DNA of 12,037 nucleotides, taken from assembly GCA_002402535.1 (NCBI GenBank), contig DHGB01000001.1:1-12037 (forward strand). The letters are read 5' to 3'. Of the stretch, positions 1 to 4,843 are shown piece by piece (within the stretch, counting starts at the first letter, position 1; each line of letters begins with the position of its first letter). Both the position numbers and the translations under genes were made by a program. The notes under the pieces are model-generated. The model ran no database searches, was not told the origin of the DNA, and saw nothing but the letters and a program-made list of their open reading frames with translations. Source of the stretch: Candidatus Shapirobacteria bacterium UBA4809. Lineage in GTDB: Bacteria; Patescibacteriota; Microgenomatia; UBA12405.

Positions 1-69
1 AAAGTGCCCCAAATGTAATGGCCCCGTCGGTCTATCTCCGGTCAGTATCCTTTTTTTCTTTCGATTCAT
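1..69 (-). CDS. trpS: Tryptophanyl-tRNA synthetase, N-terminal fragment (runs off the left edge)
   Basis: Only the first 23 codons lie in the window. The ATG is at 69 and the frame reads leftwards through an MNRKKKR start into ILTGDRPTGPLHLGHF. The stretch TGDRPTGPLHLGH is the class I synthetase signature (HIGH-type motif within the TrpRS-specific PTGPLHLGH context), where the Rossmann fold binds ATP. The enzyme charges tRNA-Trp with tryptophan in the cytoplasm. The gene starts 17 bases after the stop of the racemase-family gene on the same strand, and a tRNA-Trp lies further upstream, so the three probably share a transcript. No Shine-Dalgarno motif precedes the ATG. The identification is firm despite the short fragment; the rest of the enzyme cannot be assessed. 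Confidence 0.88.
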   Translation of the reverse strand, partial: MNRKKKRILTGDRPTGPLHLGHF

Positions 70-86
70 ATATTTATATTGAAATT

Positions 87-782
87 TTAACATTTAAGAT
101 GGTCAATAACTGCATCAGCCAAAATATCGAGACTATCAAAAATTTTTACATCACCAAATTTTGATTTTTGAAATGCTAAAGGCAGTTCAGTACAACCTAA
201 AATAACTCCATTTAATTGGTTATTATCAATAAACTTCCTTGTAAAATCATTTAAATTGTTAACATCCAATTTAGATATTTTGTTATTTAATACTCCCCGA
301 ATAACCTTTTCTAATAAATTTTGAAATTTATTATCTGGAATCACCGGTATTAAATCGGACATCAGCAATTTATTTTCGTACAACTTTGTCCTCAAAGTTG
401 TTGGAGAAGCTAAAATTCCCACTTTATTGATTTTTTTATTTTTAATATCTGTTACCACTAAATCAATAATTGACGGAAATGGACACTGAGCAACTTTTAA
501 CAAATCGGTATGCATAATATGTGCTGTATTACAGGCCATAACAATTATTGATGTTTCTTGTTGGTTAAAAAATTTTATTCGTTCAGAAATAATTTTTTTG
601 GCAGGAACAATTTTGTTTGGATTAGAAATAAAATCTTCAATAGCAATTGCATTCAAAACAATTTCAGGTATTGCTAAGTTTTCTGCGCTAATTTTTTCTA
701 AGAGTAATTGAAAAAATCTAGCCCCGGCAAATGCCCCCATCCCATCAATGATTCCTATTTTTTTAGTTTTAAAATTTTTCAT
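87..782 (-). CDS. Aspartate/glutamate racemase family protein
   Basis: A 231-residue protein, the usual length for the Asp/Glu/hydantoin racemase superfamily. The two catalytic cysteines sit in recognisable contexts: VMACNTAH (Cys84) in the N-terminal half and ILGCTELPL (Cys197) in the C-terminal half. A glycine-rich start (GIIDGMGAFAG, residues 10-20) and VGILASPTT (121-129) are the other two family motifs. The first motif has IDGMG where relatives usually show GGMG. Such cofactor-independent enzymes interconvert L- and D-Asp or Glu, the D-forms being used in peptidoglycan. Substrate cannot be decided from sequence; a role as MurI is possible but motif spacing looks closer to the aspartate racemase (YgeA/RacX-like) branch. 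It lies between tRNA-Trp and trpS on the same strand. No Shine-Dalgarno motif is seen before the ATG at 782. Confidence 0.88.
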   Translation of the reverse strand: MKNFKTKKIGIIDGMGAFAGARFFQLLLEKISAENLAIPEIVLNAIAIEDFISNPNKIVPAKKIISERIKFFNQQETSIIVMACNTAHIMHTDLLKVAQCPFPSIIDLVVTDIKNKKINKVGILASPTTLRTKLYENKLLMSDLIPVIPDNKFQNLLEKVIRGVLNNKISKLDVNNLNDFTRKFIDNNQLNGVILGCTELPLAFQKSKFGDVKIFDSLDILADAVIDHLKC

Positions 783-816
783 AAAATAAAAAGTAAATAA
801 TAAAAAGGGGATTATG

Positions 817-888
817 CAGGAACGAAGAGAGTTGGACTCTTATTACTTGTTCTGGAGACGAGCGTTTTGCCAATTAAACTACGTTCCT
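817..888 (-). tRNA. tRNA-Trp (anticodon CCA), with non-standard positions
   Basis: A 72-base cloverleaf folds by eye. The acceptor AGGAACG/CGTTCCT has 7 pairs (882-888 with 818-824), followed by discriminator G at 817. The D stem is GTTT/AAAC with the loop carrying G18G19, A14 and A21. The T stem is AAGAG/CTCTT. The anticodon loop CTCCAGA puts CCA at 853-855. G73 is the expected bacterial tRNA-Trp discriminator. The 3' CCA is not encoded. Three positions are odd: C55 replaces the near-universal U55 (T loop TCCAACT), G37 stands where tRNAs reading U-initial codons normally have A37, and there is a C29-A41 mismatch in the anticodon stem. Its nearness to trpS supports the identity. It could be the functional tRNA or a tRNA-like element in the leader of the downstream operon. 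Confidence 0.85.
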
Positions 889-894
889 AAACAA

Positions 895-920
895 AAATCT
901 CCCGAAAAACCGGGAGATTT
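895..920 (-). terminator. Intrinsic terminator just upstream of tRNA-Trp
   Basis: A perfect 10-pair stem (AAATCTCCCG/CGGGAGATTT) with a 6-base loop. On the minus strand it is followed at once by TTTTTGTTT, running into the first base of tRNA-Trp at 888, which is a good Rho-independent layout. On the plus strand the downstream bases (AATATTTT) are weaker. Any minus-strand transcript started upstream must pass it to reach tRNA-Trp, the racemase gene and trpS. Confidence 0.75.
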
Positions 921-970
921 AATATTTTAGAAAAAATAGTTTTATGCCATTAAAACTTCTCCCGATTGGG
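898..970 (-). promoter_or_regulatory. Candidate attenuator: competing antiterminator pairing
   Basis: On the minus strand the order is CGGGAGA (964-958), TCTCCCG (917-911), CGGGAGA (904-898). The middle segment can pair with the first (antiterminator, 7 pairs) or with the third (terminator, 10 pairs). A CCC at 970-968 can in turn pair with the GGG of the first copy, giving the four-segment order of classical amino acid attenuators. A further perfect hairpin, AGTTTTA/TAAAACT (938-957), lies between. The GC-rich 7-base repeats stand out in very AT-rich surroundings. No T-box consensus (TGGNACCGCG-like) was found. The switch is inferred from pairing only. Confidence 0.4.
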
Positions 971-1013
971 CTACTGTGTATCGCCAATAGAAAGAACGTT
1001 TAATTAATGTCAT
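942..1013 (-). CDS. Candidate 23-codon leader peptide with one Trp codon
   Basis: An ATG at 1013 opens 23 codons on the minus strand (reads MTLIKRSFYWRY, then TVAQSGEVLMA) ending in TAA at 942-944. It contains a single TGG, flanked by Tyr and Arg codons, about 20 bases before the first CGGGAGA of the candidate attenuator. A ribosome stalled at TGG would leave that copy free, whereas one reaching the stop would cover it. The open frame extends upstream without an ATG to a TGA near 1100. No Shine-Dalgarno motif is present and a single Trp codon is weak evidence, so this may equally be a chance frame or part of a non-coding RNA. Confidence 0.25.
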   Translation of the reverse strand: MTLIKRSFYWRYTVAQSGEVLMA

Positions 1014-1051
1014 TGGGTCAAATATATCACTAACGTAGCCATTGTCAATAG

Positions 1052-1080
1052 TTGACCTATAATAATATATAACTTCTAAT
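1052..1080 (+). promoter_or_regulatory. Rightward promoter, back to back with the leftward one
   Basis: TTGACC (1052-1057), a 17-base spacer and TCTAAT (1075-1080) predict a start near 1087, three bases before the ATG at 1090. TTGTCA (1042-1047) with TATATA (1066-1071) is an alternative with an 18-base spacer. The predicted leftward start is near 1078, so both promoters occupy almost the same DNA and could exclude each other. Confidence 0.35.
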
Positions 1081-1084
1081 ATAG

Positions 1085-1113
1085 AAAATATGCCATTAAA
1101 AGAAATTTTTCAA
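1085..1113 (-). promoter_or_regulatory. Sigma70-type promoter driving the minus-strand leader/tRNA-Trp unit
   Basis: TTGAAA (1108-1113) and TATTTT (1085-1090) on the minus strand are separated by exactly 17 bases. This predicts a start near 1078 and a leader of about 180 bases before the terminator. No better promoter was seen for tRNA-Trp, the racemase gene or trpS. Confidence 0.45.
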
Positions 1114-1272
1114 AAAGAACCTCTTTATGATCCTGTTCACGCCCACATGCTAGGGGTTGACGAAAGGTACACACAGAGAAGTTAAGAGGGGGAATTTATT
1201 AATGGTGGAGATCCGATGCCAAGATCAGAACCACTAAAAGAGAGTACTATTTCAAAATTAGAATATTATTGA
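1090..1272 (+). pseudogene. Protein-like 60-codon frame broken by one in-frame TAA
   Basis: From the ATG at 1090 the frame reads MPLKEIFQKEPLYDPVHAHM and continues 11 more residues to a TAA at 1183-1185. It then resumes in the same frame as EGEFINGGDPMPRSEPLKES and ends TISKLEYY with TGA at 1270-1272. The amino acid mix and the AT-rich third positions look like real coding sequence on both sides of the TAA. It may be a gene inactivated by one substitution, two tiny genes (a second ATG is at 1216), or chance open frame over a structured RNA. I recognise no family. It lies between a candidate promoter (1052-1080) and the rplY promoter. Confidence 0.3.
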
Positions 1273-1278
1273 AATAGT
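1246..1278. repeat. Perfect 10-bp inverted repeat upstream of the rplY promoter
   Basis: ACTATTTCAA (1246-1255) and TTGAAATAGT (1269-1278) form a perfect 10-pair stem around a 13-base AT-rich loop. No U-tract follows, so it is not a standard terminator. It ends 16 bases before the extended -10 of rplY and overlaps the -35 zone, so it could be an operator or the 3' end of the upstream transcript. Confidence 0.45.
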
Positions 1279-1293
1279 TGGATACAAGTAATG

Positions 1294-1302
1294 TGTTATA
1301 AT
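1294..1302 (+). promoter_or_regulatory. Extended -10 promoter of rplY
   Basis: TGTTATAAT: a perfect TATAAT (1297-1302) preceded by the TGn extension. No good -35 lies at the right distance, as is common for extended -10 promoters. The predicted start near 1309 gives a 60-base leader to the ATG at 1369. Confidence 0.6.
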
Positions 1303-1313
1303 CGACTCTAGTT

Positions 1314-1368
1314 TTATTAGCCGTTAGTGAAGTCGGTTAACAAAGGCGCTAAGGCTAATAATTTTTTT
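1314..1368 (+). promoter_or_regulatory. rplY leader hairpin: terminator-like stem abutting the start codon
   Basis: TTATTAGCC (1314-1322) pairs perfectly with GGCTAATAA (1353-1361), followed by seven T residues (1362-1368) that touch the ATG of rplY. Inside the loop, GTTA (1323-1326) can pair with TAAC (1338-1341). A second GCTAA at 1348-1352, just before the GGCTAA arm, can compete for TTAGC (1317-1321), giving a possible two-state leader. It could attenuate rplY, hide its start, or form a binding site for bL25, whose known ligand is 5S rRNA. The structure is seen; its role is inferred. Confidence 0.5.
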
Positions 1369-2058
1369 ATGAAGAAAGAAAACCCAAAAATCTCTGCCGC
1401 GCTTAGAACTGTCACCGGTCGAAAAGTAAAACATCTTCGATCTTCAGGTCAAATTCCCGCTACAATTTATGGCCACAAATTCGAACCTATTTCAATTCAA
1501 TTTTCATCTCTCGAGCTAAACAAAATTTTTGAACAAGTCGGTGAATCTTCCCTGGTCGAAATTATTGTTGACGAAAATAATTATCCGATTATTTTTAAGA
1601 ATCCTCAGTTTCACCCCATCAGTAGTGACTTAATTCATATTGATTGTTATAAAGTCAATCTTAAAGAAAAAATTACCACCACTGTTCCTGTCGAACTTAT
1701 TGGTGAATCTCTCGCTGTTAAAAATGGAAATACTCTCATGCAAATTCTTAGCGAAATTGAAATTGAAGCCCTTCCCGTTGATTTACCAGATAAAATTGAA
1801 GTTGATATTTCTTCACTCATTGAAGTTGATAATAAAATTACTGTGGCTGAACTAAACGTTGATCGTGACAAAATTGAGGTCAAAAACGATTCTGAGCAAG
1901 CAGTAGTGATTATCGAAGCACCTCGGGTTGAAGAAGAACCAGTCGTCGAAGCTGAGGCCGAGTTGACTCCTGAAGATGTTCCTGCTACCGCCCAAAAGAC
2001 GGAAGAAGAAAAAGCGACTAAGGCTGCCCAGGAGGCGTCGGAGAAGGACGAAAAGTAA
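1369..2058 (+). CDS. rplY: 50S ribosomal protein bL25, CTC/TL5 type
   Basis: A 229-residue two-domain bL25. The N-terminal domain (about 1-93) has TVTGRKVKHLRSSGQIPATIYG, the 5S-rRNA-binding region, and ends with NPQFHPISSDLIHIDCY. The C-terminal TL5-type beta domain (about 95-185) has VPVELIGES and LPDKIEVDISSL. Residues 186-229 are a low-complexity Glu/Ala/Lys tail. The protein binds loop E of 5S rRNA in the central protuberance of the large subunit. I chose the ATG at 1369 because it puts the conserved domain at the usual distance. An in-frame GTG at 1327 would add 14 unconserved residues encoded by the leader hairpin. No Shine-Dalgarno motif is seen. Its last 41 bases overlap the 3' end of the convergent gene on the other strand. 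Confidence 0.92.
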   Translation: MKKENPKISAALRTVTGRKVKHLRSSGQIPATIYGHKFEPISIQFSSLELNKIFEQVGESSLVEIIVDENNYPIIFKNPQFHPISSDLIHIDCYKVNLKEKITTTVPVELIGESLAVKNGNTLMQILSEIEIEALPVDLPDKIEVDISSLIEVDNKITVAELNVDRDKIEVKNDSEQAVVIIEAPRVEEEPVVEAEAELTPEDVPATAQKTEEEKATKAAQEASEKDEK

Positions 2059-2443
2059 AGTAATTTTTGCTGATATCTTCTCTGATTGGGTCGAGGTGGT
2101 GGGCTGACTCAATGGCTTCAAATGCTTTTTCTTGATTCTTTAATCGGTAATAGATAACGGCAATTTCCATCCAATCATCCGCATTTTTCATTTTTTTAAT
2201 AATTATTTGGTTTAATTTTCTTTTCAGTTCTTCTTCTTTATTTTCTTTTATAAAATTTTCGACATCTTCTCTTTTTAGTTTACTTTCAATTTTTTTCGCC
2301 TCTTGCCAATCTCCCTTGTTGGCCAGTAAATACCATTTTTGCAGATTCTGGTAATATCTTTCTCCCTTTGAAATAGGCCAAATCTTTTGAGCATTTATTA
2401 AAATAGTCCAAATTAATAAACTGATAAAAAATATTTTCTTCAT
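2018..2443 (-). CDS. Small exported or membrane-anchored TPR-like protein
   Basis: A 141-residue protein with a basic start and a hydrophobic segment (MKKIFFISLLIWTILINAQ), which is a signal peptide or N-terminal anchor. The body is helical and charged. Residues around 88-121 (DWMEIAVIYYRLKNQEKAFEAI, then ESAHHLDP) match one tetratricopeptide-repeat hairpin, and an earlier region (YYQNLQKWYLLANKGDWQEA) may be another weak one. The end is Pro-rich (RPSPTPPGQP) and overlaps the rplY tail in antisense. Such proteins usually mediate protein contacts at the outer face of the membrane; the partner is unknown. The start is supported by a TGCTAAAAT extended -10 just upstream and the signal-like N terminus. 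It is divergent from the t6A operon. Confidence 0.7.
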   Translation of the reverse strand: MKKIFFISLLIWTILINAQKIWPISKGERYYQNLQKWYLLANKGDWQEAKKIESKLKREDVENFIKENKEEELKRKLNQIIIKKMKNADDWMEIAVIYYRLKNQEKAFEAIESAHHLDPIREDISKNYFTFRPSPTPPGQP

Positions 2444-2452
2444 TATCTTCCC

Positions 2453-2461
2453 ATTTTAGCA
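2453..2461 (-). promoter_or_regulatory. Extended -10 promoter of the TPR-like gene
   Basis: TGCTAAAAT on the minus strand. The -10 hexamer ends at 2453, predicting a start near 2446, only about 3 bases before the ATG at 2443, so the mRNA would be nearly leaderless. GGGAAG in between would be cut by that start and is therefore an unlikely ribosome binding site. Confidence 0.45.
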
Positions 2462-2478
2462 TGTCACTATTTTAAAAA

Positions 2479-2487
2479 TGTTAAAAT
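2479..2487 (+). promoter_or_regulatory. Extended -10 promoter of the t6A operon (predicts leaderless mRNA)
   Basis: TGTTAAAAT with the hexamer TAAAAT at 2482-2487. Exactly six bases separate it from the ATG at 2494, so the expected transcription start is the A of the start codon. It mirrors the TGCTAAAAT of the divergent gene 20 bases away. Confidence 0.5.
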
Positions 2488-2493
2488 ACTCCG

Positions 2494-3570
2494 ATGTTTA
2501 TTCTGGATATTTCCAAAAATTATGATTCAGTTCTCCAAAAAGCTGTCGAGACTATTTTGGCGGGAAACTTGATTGTCTTTCCCTCCGACACTGTCTATAT
2601 CTTGGCAGTTGATCCTACTAATCAAAAAGCGGTTGATTTACTTCTTTCTTTTAAAAACCGCTGGCCAGGAAAGGCTATTTCCATTGCCGTTTCTGATATA
2701 AAAATGGCTAAAAAATACGTTAAACTAGATGAAATCGCTAAAAATCTCTACCGGCAACTTTTGCCGGGGCCATTTACTATTGTTTCTCCCGGTCTCCATC
2801 AGGTAGCCAATGGTATCGAAGCTGAGAACGGCTCTCTCGGAATCCGCATTCCTCAGTCAAACTATATTTTAGATTTAGTTAAGCTCTTAGGAAGACCTAT
2901 TACTGCCACTTCCGCTAATCTTTCAGGCCGGACTCCTAATTATTCTCTTTCTTCTTTTCTTAACCCTCTTTCCCAAAAGAAGAAGGATTTAATTTCTTTA
3001 ATTGTCGATGCTGGTAAATTACCCAGAAACAAACCCTCAACTGTCATCGACGCCCTGGGTAGTGAAATTAAAATTCTTCGTCGTGGCGATTTAATCACCG
3101 GACCTTATCAAACTCTAATTTCTAAATCAGAATCTGAAACCGCTAAAATCGCCAAGTTTCTTTATAAAAAAGCACTAAATATGGGTAATAAAAAAGCGAT
3201 TGTTTTTTCATTATCCGGTGATCTTGGCTCTGGAAAAACCGTTTTTTCCAGAAGTATTGGCCGGGAACTGGGAATTACCCAAAAAATTTTATCGCCTACT
3301 TTTGTTATCTATAATCAGTACCCTCTTAATAATTCTTTATTTAATGTTTTTTATCATTTTGATCTTTATCGACTAAACACCGAAACAGAATATAAAGAAA
3401 TTTCATTTCTCAGTCACTTTTTACCCAGTACCATTTCTTGTCTAGAATGGCCGGAAAATATGGGTATTTCTTTTTATCAGCAGCTTAAAAAAAAGGCAAA
3501 TTTAATTACCGTCAATTTTACTTATTTAAATGATCACACCCGGGAAATATCTTTTTCTTTTCCCAAATAA
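2494..3570 (+). CDS. tsaC-tsaE: TsaC/Sua5 (YrdC) - TsaE fusion, tRNA t6A biosynthesis
   Basis: Two t6A enzymes in one 358-residue chain. Residues 1-200 are a YrdC/Sua5 domain: FPSDTVYILAVD (29-40), KNRWPGKAISIAVSD (54-68), LLPGPFTIV (89-97), LGIRIP (115-120) and ATSANLSG (138-145). This domain makes threonylcarbamoyl-AMP from Thr, bicarbonate and ATP. Residues 210-358 are TsaE, the P-loop ATPase that drives turnover of the TsaD complex: Walker A GDLGSGKT (242-249), SPTF (267-270), HFDLYR (288-293) and LEWPE (317-321). TsaC and TsaE are normally separate proteins, and the C-terminal Sua5 domain found in long Sua5 proteins is replaced here by TsaE. The usual Gly after DTVY is Ile. tsaD follows after one base. 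No tsaB is in the window. A leaderless start at 2494 is likely. Confidence 0.92.
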   Translation: MFILDISKNYDSVLQKAVETILAGNLIVFPSDTVYILAVDPTNQKAVDLLLSFKNRWPGKAISIAVSDIKMAKKYVKLDEIAKNLYRQLLPGPFTIVSPGLHQVANGIEAENGSLGIRIPQSNYILDLVKLLGRPITATSANLSGRTPNYSLSSFLNPLSQKKKDLISLIVDAGKLPRNKPSTVIDALGSEIKILRRGDLITGPYQTLISKSESETAKIAKFLYKKALNMGNKKAIVFSLSGDLGSGKTVFSRSIGRELGITQKILSPTFVIYNQYPLNNSLFNVFYHFDLYRLNTETEYKEISFLSHFLPSTISCLEWPENMGISFYQQLKKKANLITVNFTYLNDHTREISFSFPK

Positions 3571-3571
3571 T

Positions 3572-4594
3572 ATGTATATCCTTGGCATTGAAACTAGCTG
3601 TGACGACACTTGCGCTGCTTTATTAAAAGATCGTCAAATCATAAGCAACATCATTTCTTCTCAGGTCGATCTTCACCGGCAGTGGGGTGGGGTCGTGCCT
3701 GATATTGCCAAAAGAGCCCATCAGGATAGAATTTTACCAGTAATAGATACGGCCCTAAAAAGGGCAAAAATAAAAATTACTGACGTCAATTTGATTGCGG
3801 TTACCAAGGGTCCGGGTTTGGCTATCGCTCTCTCAGTTGGAATAAATACCGCCAAAGAATTGGCTATCAAATATCACAAAAAAATTGTCGGTGTCAATCA
3901 CGTCGAAGGACATCTTTTGGCTAATTTTTTGACAAATAGCCACGGAAGACCAATTCGTCCTTTTATTTTTCCCTCTCTGGCTTTAACCGTTTCTGGCGGT
4001 CACACAAAAATAATTCTTATCAATCAGATAGGGGATTATGAAGTAGTCGGGGAAACCCTTGACGATGCTGCCGGCGAAGCTCTGGACAAATCTGCTAAGC
4101 TTTTGGGCCTCGGTTATCCCGGTGGTCCGGTTATTGAACGTTTAGCCAAAATAGGGGATAGTACCTTTCTAAAACTTCCCACTCCTATCGTTGATAAAAA
4201 AATTCTGGACTATTCTTTTTCCGGTTTAAAAACTGCCTTCTATTATCAAATTAAAGACTGGCCAAAAAATAAAATAAATTCGCATCTTGCTGATCTCGCC
4301 GCTTCTTTTCAAACAGCGGTTTTTGATACCTTACTTAGAAAATATACCCTAGCTATTGAAAAATATCAGCCAAAATGCCTTTTACTCTCTGGCGGAGTGG
4401 CCGCTAATTTAGAATTAAGAAAGAGAAGTAGAGAGCTAGCCAAAAAATACAATCTACCTCTCTATTTACCTTTTAAAAAAGAACTCAACACAGACAATGC
4501 CGCTATGATTGCCCTGGCTGGTTATTATCAGTCACAAAGAGGAGACTTTGCTAATCCTCGTACTTTAGACATTGATTCCCGTGCTGAGTTATAA
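3572..4594 (+). CDS. tsaD: tRNA N6-adenosine threonylcarbamoyltransferase TsaD (Kae1/Gcp)
   Basis: A 340-residue ASKHA-fold protein of normal length that transfers the threonylcarbamoyl group to A37 of ANN-reading tRNAs. Motifs in order: LGIETSCDDT (4-13), GGVVPDIAKRAH (39-50), TKGPGLAIALSVG (78-90), NHVEGH (109-114, metal-binding His110 and His114), SGGHT (141-145), GEALDKSAKLLGLGYPGG (168-185), FSGLKTA (216-222), LSGGVAANL (272-280) and TDNAAMIA (307-314, metal-binding Asp). The start at 3572 lies one base past the stop of the TsaC-TsaE gene and begins MYILGIETS as in relatives; a start 14 codons upstream would overlap that gene and is unlikely. In bacteria TsaD works with TsaB and TsaE; TsaE is encoded just upstream, while TsaB must be elsewhere. 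Confidence 0.96.
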   Translation: MYILGIETSCDDTCAALLKDRQIISNIISSQVDLHRQWGGVVPDIAKRAHQDRILPVIDTALKRAKIKITDVNLIAVTKGPGLAIALSVGINTAKELAIKYHKKIVGVNHVEGHLLANFLTNSHGRPIRPFIFPSLALTVSGGHTKIILINQIGDYEVVGETLDDAAGEALDKSAKLLGLGYPGGPVIERLAKIGDSTFLKLPTPIVDKKILDYSFSGLKTAFYYQIKDWPKNKINSHLADLAASFQTAVFDTLLRKYTLAIEKYQPKCLLLSGGVAANLELRKRSRELAKKYNLPLYLPFKKELNTDNAAMIALAGYYQSQRGDFANPRTLDIDSRAEL

Positions 4595-4600
4595 TTGAAT

Positions 4601-4843
4601 ATGAGAATTCAACTTTATGATCGAGGTTTGCCACCCGGCAAACAATTATTTGCCAATCTTCAAACTCTCTGTCAGCGTTTTCAAGTCGACTATGACCCAG
4701 AATACATCAAGGATATGACCCGAGTTTATTCTATGGGTTTACAGGGTAATACTATTCTCTTAATTGATAGTGAGGTGGTTCTCATCGATAAATATCCTCC
4801 TCTAAAGGAACTCGAAAATATTCTTTCAGAATATCTTAAATAA
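4601..4843 (+). CDS. Small thioredoxin-fold-like protein without a CxxC
   Basis: An 80-residue protein directly after tsaD (6-base gap to this ATG; a TTG two codons earlier is a poorer start). The pattern is a beta strand (MRIQLYDRG), a helix (GKQLFANLQTLCQRF), a middle segment, then a beta hairpin and helix (GNTILLIDSEVVLIDKYPPL, KELENILSEYL). This resembles the small MTH895-like/thioredoxin_3 redox proteins, whose end typically reads TPALVIDGKVV...P...EEL. Here the active-site position is GLPPGK with no cysteine pair, and the cis-Pro Thr-Pro is replaced by Asn-Thr. If the fold call is right, redox activity is unlikely. It is the last gene of the t6A operon and its final 18 bases overlap tatD tail to tail. 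The fold is inferred from pattern only. Confidence 0.7.
   Translation: MRIQLYDRGLPPGKQLFANLQTLCQRFQVDYDPEYIKDMTRVYSMGLQGNTILLIDSEVVLIDKYPPLKELENILSEYLK

Noticed and set aside
944-1000. Plus-strand 18-codon frame starting MPLKLLPIG, resembling the start MPLKEIF of the frame at 1090.
   Set aside because: Only four residues match, it lies in the hairpin region antisense to the candidate leader, and nothing else supports it.
890-1113. T-box riboswitch controlling trpS.
   Set aside because: No T-box consensus near the antiterminator and no specifier stem I with the expected motifs; only the terminator/antiterminator pairing is present.
1121-1242. Possible 5S rRNA: GAAGTTAAG at 1179-1187, a CTCTTT/AAAGAG closing helix giving a 122-base unit, next to rplY.
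   Set aside because: Helix II, helix III and the 13-base loop C cannot be formed and loop E (GATGGTA/GAGAGTAG) is absent. The nine-base match alone can occur by chance. A covariance search with RF00001 would settle it.
1327-1368. GTG start at 1327 adding 14 residues to bL25.
   Set aside because: The extra residues are not bL25-like, are encoded inside the hairpin and have no ribosome binding site; the ATG at 1369 gives the normal N terminus.
3530-3571. Upstream ATG extending TsaD by 14 residues.
   Set aside because: It would overlap the fusion gene by 41 bases, and relatives begin right at the MYILGIETS-type strand.
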